Shown: one piece after another, positions 16,291-20,180 of the stretch
How positions within the stretch are numbered: the stretch's first letter is position 1
Layout of the letters: each line of letters starts with the position of its first letter
Assembly (NCBI GenBank): GCA_000444245.1
Contig: ATSW01023595.1
Span: 1 to 20,180, forward strand
DNA from: Botryllus schlosseri
Taxonomy: Eukaryota; Chordata; Ascidiacea; Stolidobranchia; Styelidae
Direction: 5' to 3'
Length of the DNA stretch: 20,180 nucleotides
Notes under the pieces: generated by a model
What the model saw: only the letters and a program-made list of their open reading frames with translations
Databases searched by the model: none
What the model was told of the DNA's origin: nothing
Translations under genes and position numbers: made by a program

Positions 16291-16355
16291 TCCGATCGGG
16301 CGGGTTTGAACCGCTCTGAAGTCAGAACACACGAAAGGTTCAACAAATCAAAAAG
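16291..16355 (-). pseudogene. possible nuclear copy of mitochondrial 16S rRNA 3' domain (tentative)
   Basis: Read on the minus strand, the order TTTGTTGAAC ... CGTG ... TCTGACTTCAGA-GCGG ... GATCGGATTT parallels the conserved 3' segment of animal mitochondrial 16S rRNA (TTTGTTCAAC ... ACGTGATCTGAGTTCAGA-CCGG ... GGTCGGTTT, recalled from the usual 16Sbr primer region). The TCTGA/TCAGA hairpin is kept. Similarity fades on both sides. An alternative is a tRNA-like 3' half, because GGTTCAAACC resembles a B box and is followed by a run of nine T, a pol III stop. Either way it is a fragment. Confidence 0.25.
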
Positions 16356-17007
16356 CATTCCACTTCGAATCGAATAAAATATGCCTCTCCTTGTAAGTGT
16401 TGTCGCCAAGTAGAACAGCAACTTCAAGGCTATATTTCGGCCTTGCTCATCCGAGCGTGCAATTACGTATTCACGGTCCATATTAGGCGGCACGCGACGC
16501 CGGAAATGGGCCGCGCATGATTCGAATCGCTAGTTCAATCTGAAAGGTGATTTAATTACATGTTTGCGTTAACTCGCCGAGAGTCTGAGCGCTGTTTCGT
16601 CGACATGAGAGCTCTTGATTGTCGCCCGTCGGCAAATTGAATGCCAGCCTTTCGCACAGTGACGCTATGTATTTACTATTTAGGCATTTTGCGCCACCGC
16701 ATAGAAAAAAAATACTGAACCACGCACAGCGAAGTAGAAACGACGCAAGTACAATCAAGCGAGATCGTAAAAGGACAAGATACTCTAACCGTCATCATTC
16801 TAATCGTAAGAATTTAACAATGACAAATTACGAGCCGTTTCACTGAATGTAAAAATATTGAAGCGTTTATGACCAGAGCTGTTTAATCTGCATATCGAGC
16901 GACGGTTCGCTCTGTCAAAGTACCGGAATGTGCGATTGTGCGGTTTACACAACGCTACGCGTGTAGGGTAGAGCGGAGCATGGACCCGAGCCGGATTGGA
17001 TATCCGG

Positions 17008-17059
17008 CCGGAGTCGGACCAGTACTTCTTCTGATACGACCGGAGTCGGATCAGTACTT
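17008..17059. repeat. 32-bp-period direct repeat, CCGGAGTCGGAYCAGTACTT
   Basis: The 20-base unit occurs at 17008-17027 and 17040-17059 with one mismatch, just before the SINE head. Its core GTCGGACCAG recurs at 17582-17591, where related GGACCAG/GGACCGG words cluster (17536-17625). These may mark the ends or internal repeats of one larger element that carries the SINE inside. Confidence 0.6.
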
Positions 17060-17078
17060 TTAACTAGGAATAGAATGT

Positions 17079-17150
17079 GGCGAGATAGCGCAGTGGTGCA
17101 ATACGCGCCTGCAACACCAATGAGTGCGGGTTTGAGTCCGACCGAGGTCG
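17079..17150 (+). mobile_element. tRNA-derived SINE head (pol III A and B boxes)
   Basis: The sequence begins GGCGAGA (acceptor-arm position) followed by an A box TAGCGCAGTGG (17086-17096) and a B box GGTTTGAGTCC (17129-17139). The D arm GCGC...GCGC can pair. The anticodon stem and the 3' acceptor strand do not pair, so it is not a functional tRNA but the promoter part of a SINE. The body probably continues right through 17.2-17.4 kb, with an A-rich AAACAAACAAACAA stretch at 17324-17337, but I cannot fix its end. Confidence 0.65.
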
Positions 17151-17337
17151 ACTTCCGAATTCCGATACCTTAGTGTTGAAGGTTTACCTAGGCTCCTCCT
17201 CGCCCCCTCATCCGCGACAGCGGTGTCCTACAAAAGCCTAGAGTTGGGCCGTTACCGAAAATAAGAAGAATATCGGCCTGGTGTAAATGACCATAGTAGT
17301 CTACAAACACCATGAATATCCCAAAAACAAACAAACA

Positions 17338-20180
17338 ACTAAGAATAGGACAGCCTCGAATCAATACGTAAAGTGAAACGTTAATGGAAATAAACCACAT
17401 GCCAAGTCCAACAAATTGGCATTATTACTTCAGATAAGGATTGGATTAAATCTTCGAGTTTCCAATTTCTAATTGCATTGTTTCAATCACTATTCAATAC
17501 CATACTGTGAGTAGATAATTATCATCGGAGTTTTTCGGACCGGACAAAGTGTCACGGTAATTTCAAGAATCCGGTCAAAGAGTCGGACCAGAGCTTTGAA
17601 AGACAGGATCGGCGTAGGACCAGAATATTTGTAGATCCGCTCCGTACCAATGTAGGGTGGAATACCGATCACACAAACCAGTGTGTACGCCGCGCTGAAA
17701 CGTGGAGATAGAGGTTTTCAGTTGGTCGCAGTTATATTTCGAAGCGTTGGCTGCATCTGCGTAGAAGTTTTTATTTACTGTCAAAACGACATTTTAGCCA
17801 GAATTAGCGCAATCGCGCTGGACAAATTCGATTTATTGCCATTGTAACTCAATGTAAAGTCGAGTAACAGCAAGGACACTGGTAGAACTCAATTATACGC
17901 TCTCCAAGAATTAAGTAATACGGTGAAGCGTTGAGTCAGCAAAATGTACCCGTGGATGAAATATCATTCAGTTGCAACCGATGCAGCACCGCCAATGATA
18001 GGCAGAAACCAAGTGGAAATTGCACTATTAGGAGACTGTAACGATCTATGTATGTACCTTCAAAGCTCCATACACCCGCAATCAATCTGTGCCACATATT
18101 TTCCAAATAGCGATGTAATGACTTGGTGATAATGTTATGCATATGTCGAATGTGCATATGATATTCTTATCGTTCGCACCGCAGTTGGATGATGTTCAAG
18201 GGGTCATGTATTGTAGCATTTTAAAGATTGCTTACCACAAATAATCACCATTTTATTCGGAAAAGAAGAATTTTTCGCGCTAAGCAACCTGAGTAAATTC
18301 AAATTCAGACTGCATGGGTATCTCTTCCATCTTACTTGCAGCAGATTTTAATCATATTACTGTGTGGTAACTAGGAAAAGTTCACATAATATGTGACGTG
18401 ATGTACCACATTAATCTAATGAAAAGTAAGTTACATATGTTTGAAAAAATATGTCAAATGGCCATTGACCCTATTTAGCGGGACCACGGAGCGTGCAAGG
18501 TTGGTAACCACGGAGGCATGTATTTTTCGAGGGGTATAATCCTAGCCCCTCTCATATACGATACTTCATCACAATCACCAAATGTCAGACGACTCCTGGA
18601 CATGACGAGCTTCGAGTTGCCATGCTGTGATATCGTCAAGCAGCATAATGAAGCGGCTGCACTTACTGAATCGTCCTAGCGAAAACATGTTTCGATATAC
18701 CGGTACTTCGTGACTAGTTAATTATTGGCATATTTTTTGCATTACCCACAGGCATGCAATACTCCAAGTTAGCGCTTCATTTTGCTGCTTGGCGATATTA
18801 CTGCATGGTAGGTCGAAACTCTTAGTCATGTCCATGAGTAGTCGAACATTTAGTGACTGTGATTAAGTAACAAAATTTAAACGTGGTCTTGGACTATACC
18901 ACGTGAAAAATCATTTCGTTTCGGCAACAGCTCGGAATCTGATGAAGAGTCGGTGTAACAGCGACATCTAGCAGCGAACGTAACTGAAATTTTTGTTCGT
19001 ACTTCAGTGTTCAGTGCAACGGCTTCATCTGAGACAAAACGGAATTCAAACAAGATTGTTGTCATATTGCACAGGCCCTTGGGGTCCATTCCAAGGAGCG
19101 GGTAGGTCTAGCGCCAGTGTTGGGATCGAGCCACTACCTTCGAATAATTTCAAAGTGACTCAAGTCAACATCAAGGTAACAAATATTTTGAGTTTTTTAT
19201 ATGATGCGTGGATGGCAATATGCAGGAGACGCTTACGAGCTATGCCTTGCCTAACCCGACAAACTTCGTGCCATGCCAATTTGAAACTAAGACAACATGA
19301 GTCACGGTTATTCATGTTAAGTTACTGTGAATGCTGGGCGCATTTTAAATATTCTGGAAGTATAATGCAATGTAAGCTACGGCTATTGGCTGAATTGCTG
19401 CATGAAGCCTGTAGGATAGTAGCGCTCATATTTGAGAAGATTTGTTTGAATGTGTAAGAGCGGCATTGAGAAACTTCTTAGCCCCGAATTTTGTTAAATG
19501 GCCTAAAAAGGACCAATGCTAGTTCTTAGTTAAACAACAATTTAATCAACAACGATCCAACTAAACATTAAATATTTGTGCATTTGGGGCACGACCAGCT
19601 CCAGTGTCTGAAATTCATGCAGATTCTCCACGTGAATCGATATTCAACGACAGCTTCCGAAACAATGATCTAAGACCTAAGTACTTCGTTCTTTCAAAAC
19701 TATCGCCCACTATTGGTGCTTGTAAATCCTACTTATTTGCAATCCCGCATATAGCCCATGACGTATTCAAAATTCAAATATGTGCGACATGTGCCCTTAG
19801 ATAGTTTCACACAAACGATATTTATTGAATAAATATATGGATGCTGACTGTAACGATATTATAATGCCAACCTAAACCATTACGACAGCGTTATGAGCAT
19901 GCTCAAGCTGTTCTTCTGTGACATCACCGCTGATCTAATTGCAACCATATCGAAAACGTGGAAATAGAGTCCAGTCTATAAAAGATTAGTAATGATGATG
20001 TGGTCATTTCTACTGCAGCTGAGAGGTTCATAATGCTATACTGAGTAGAATATTTGCAGACTAGAGATCGACTTGAAAACTTGGTCTCCAAGTCTTTGAA
20101 CACTTCTCATATGTCAAGTTATTTTACGGCAATGACTCCAGTCAAGTCAAATCATCCGAGTCATCTAAACACCGATCAGC
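17338..20180. other. gene-poor stretch with one weak exon candidate
   Basis: No known protein family was recognised. Open frames at 17944-18129, 18877-19089 and 19604-19804 lack motifs. A two-strand poly(A)-like site (TTTATTGAATAAA, 19821-19833) is present. A GAGGGG...CCCCTC hairpin of six pairs lies near 18529-18551. The only splice-consistent open segment is 19008-19175, listed separately. Confidence 0.3.
19008..19175 (+). CDS. weak candidate internal exon (unrecognised)
   Basis: The acceptor TTTTTGTTCGTACTTCAG and donor CATCAAG|GTAACA bound 168 nt, exactly 56 codons, open and phase 0 at both ends. It includes YCTGPWGPFQGAGRSS and PLPSNNFKVTQVNIK. The signals are good but the protein matches nothing I know and no partner exons were found on either side, so it may be chance. 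Confidence 0.2.

Noticed and set aside
17079-17150. Functional tRNA gene
   Set aside because: A and B boxes are present but the anticodon and acceptor stems do not pair; a SINE head fits better.

Overview
The window looks like genomic DNA from an invertebrate animal. It carries spliced genes with GT-AG introns (about 50 bp to over 1 kb), the last exon of a DEG/ENaC sodium channel (an animal-only family), hAT-type DNA transposons, an L1/Tx1-like LINE and a tRNA-derived SINE. I see no operon structure or bacterial features. I cannot name the phylum.

Layout. 1-1176: the end of a hAT transposon, a short tandem duplication, then the + strand 3'-terminal exon of a DEG/ENaC channel (1016-1176) with a poly(A) signal at 1371. 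1678-2488: a complete non-autonomous hAT element with a perfect 8-bp target duplication. 3993-10361, minus strand: the main gene, for which I can place 11 coding exons and one doubtful micro-exon by splice sites and matching phases (about 847-857 residues; the N-terminus is not found). The protein has five copies of a roughly 30-residue repeat (basic start, P-AGTKE, aromatic residue, acidic-Leu/Ile, then F-E), a Ser/Pro/Arg-rich stretch, a long acidic region, and a tail full of DPF and D-L-L-G-G-F motifs like those that bind clathrin adaptors. The channel gene and this gene converge tail to tail.

10362-12456 probably holds the upstream intron or 5' exons of the main gene, but no exon can be assigned. 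12457-13620 is a decayed L1/Tx1-type LINE that has lost the middle of its reverse transcriptase and has a 79-bp tandem repeat in its 3' part. 13621-20180 is mostly gene-poor. It holds a possible mitochondrial 16S rRNA-like fragment (about 16291-16355), a short tandem repeat and a tRNA-derived SINE head (about 17008-17150), and one weak candidate exon (19008-19175).

The most interesting item is the minus-strand gene. The combination of an AGTKE / D-L / F-E repeat (faintly like the Xin actin-binding repeat core) with an endocytic DPF tail suggests a cytoskeleton-to-endocytosis scaffold. I do not recognise it as a named family. Splice models were built by eye, so individual junctions carry the confidences given.
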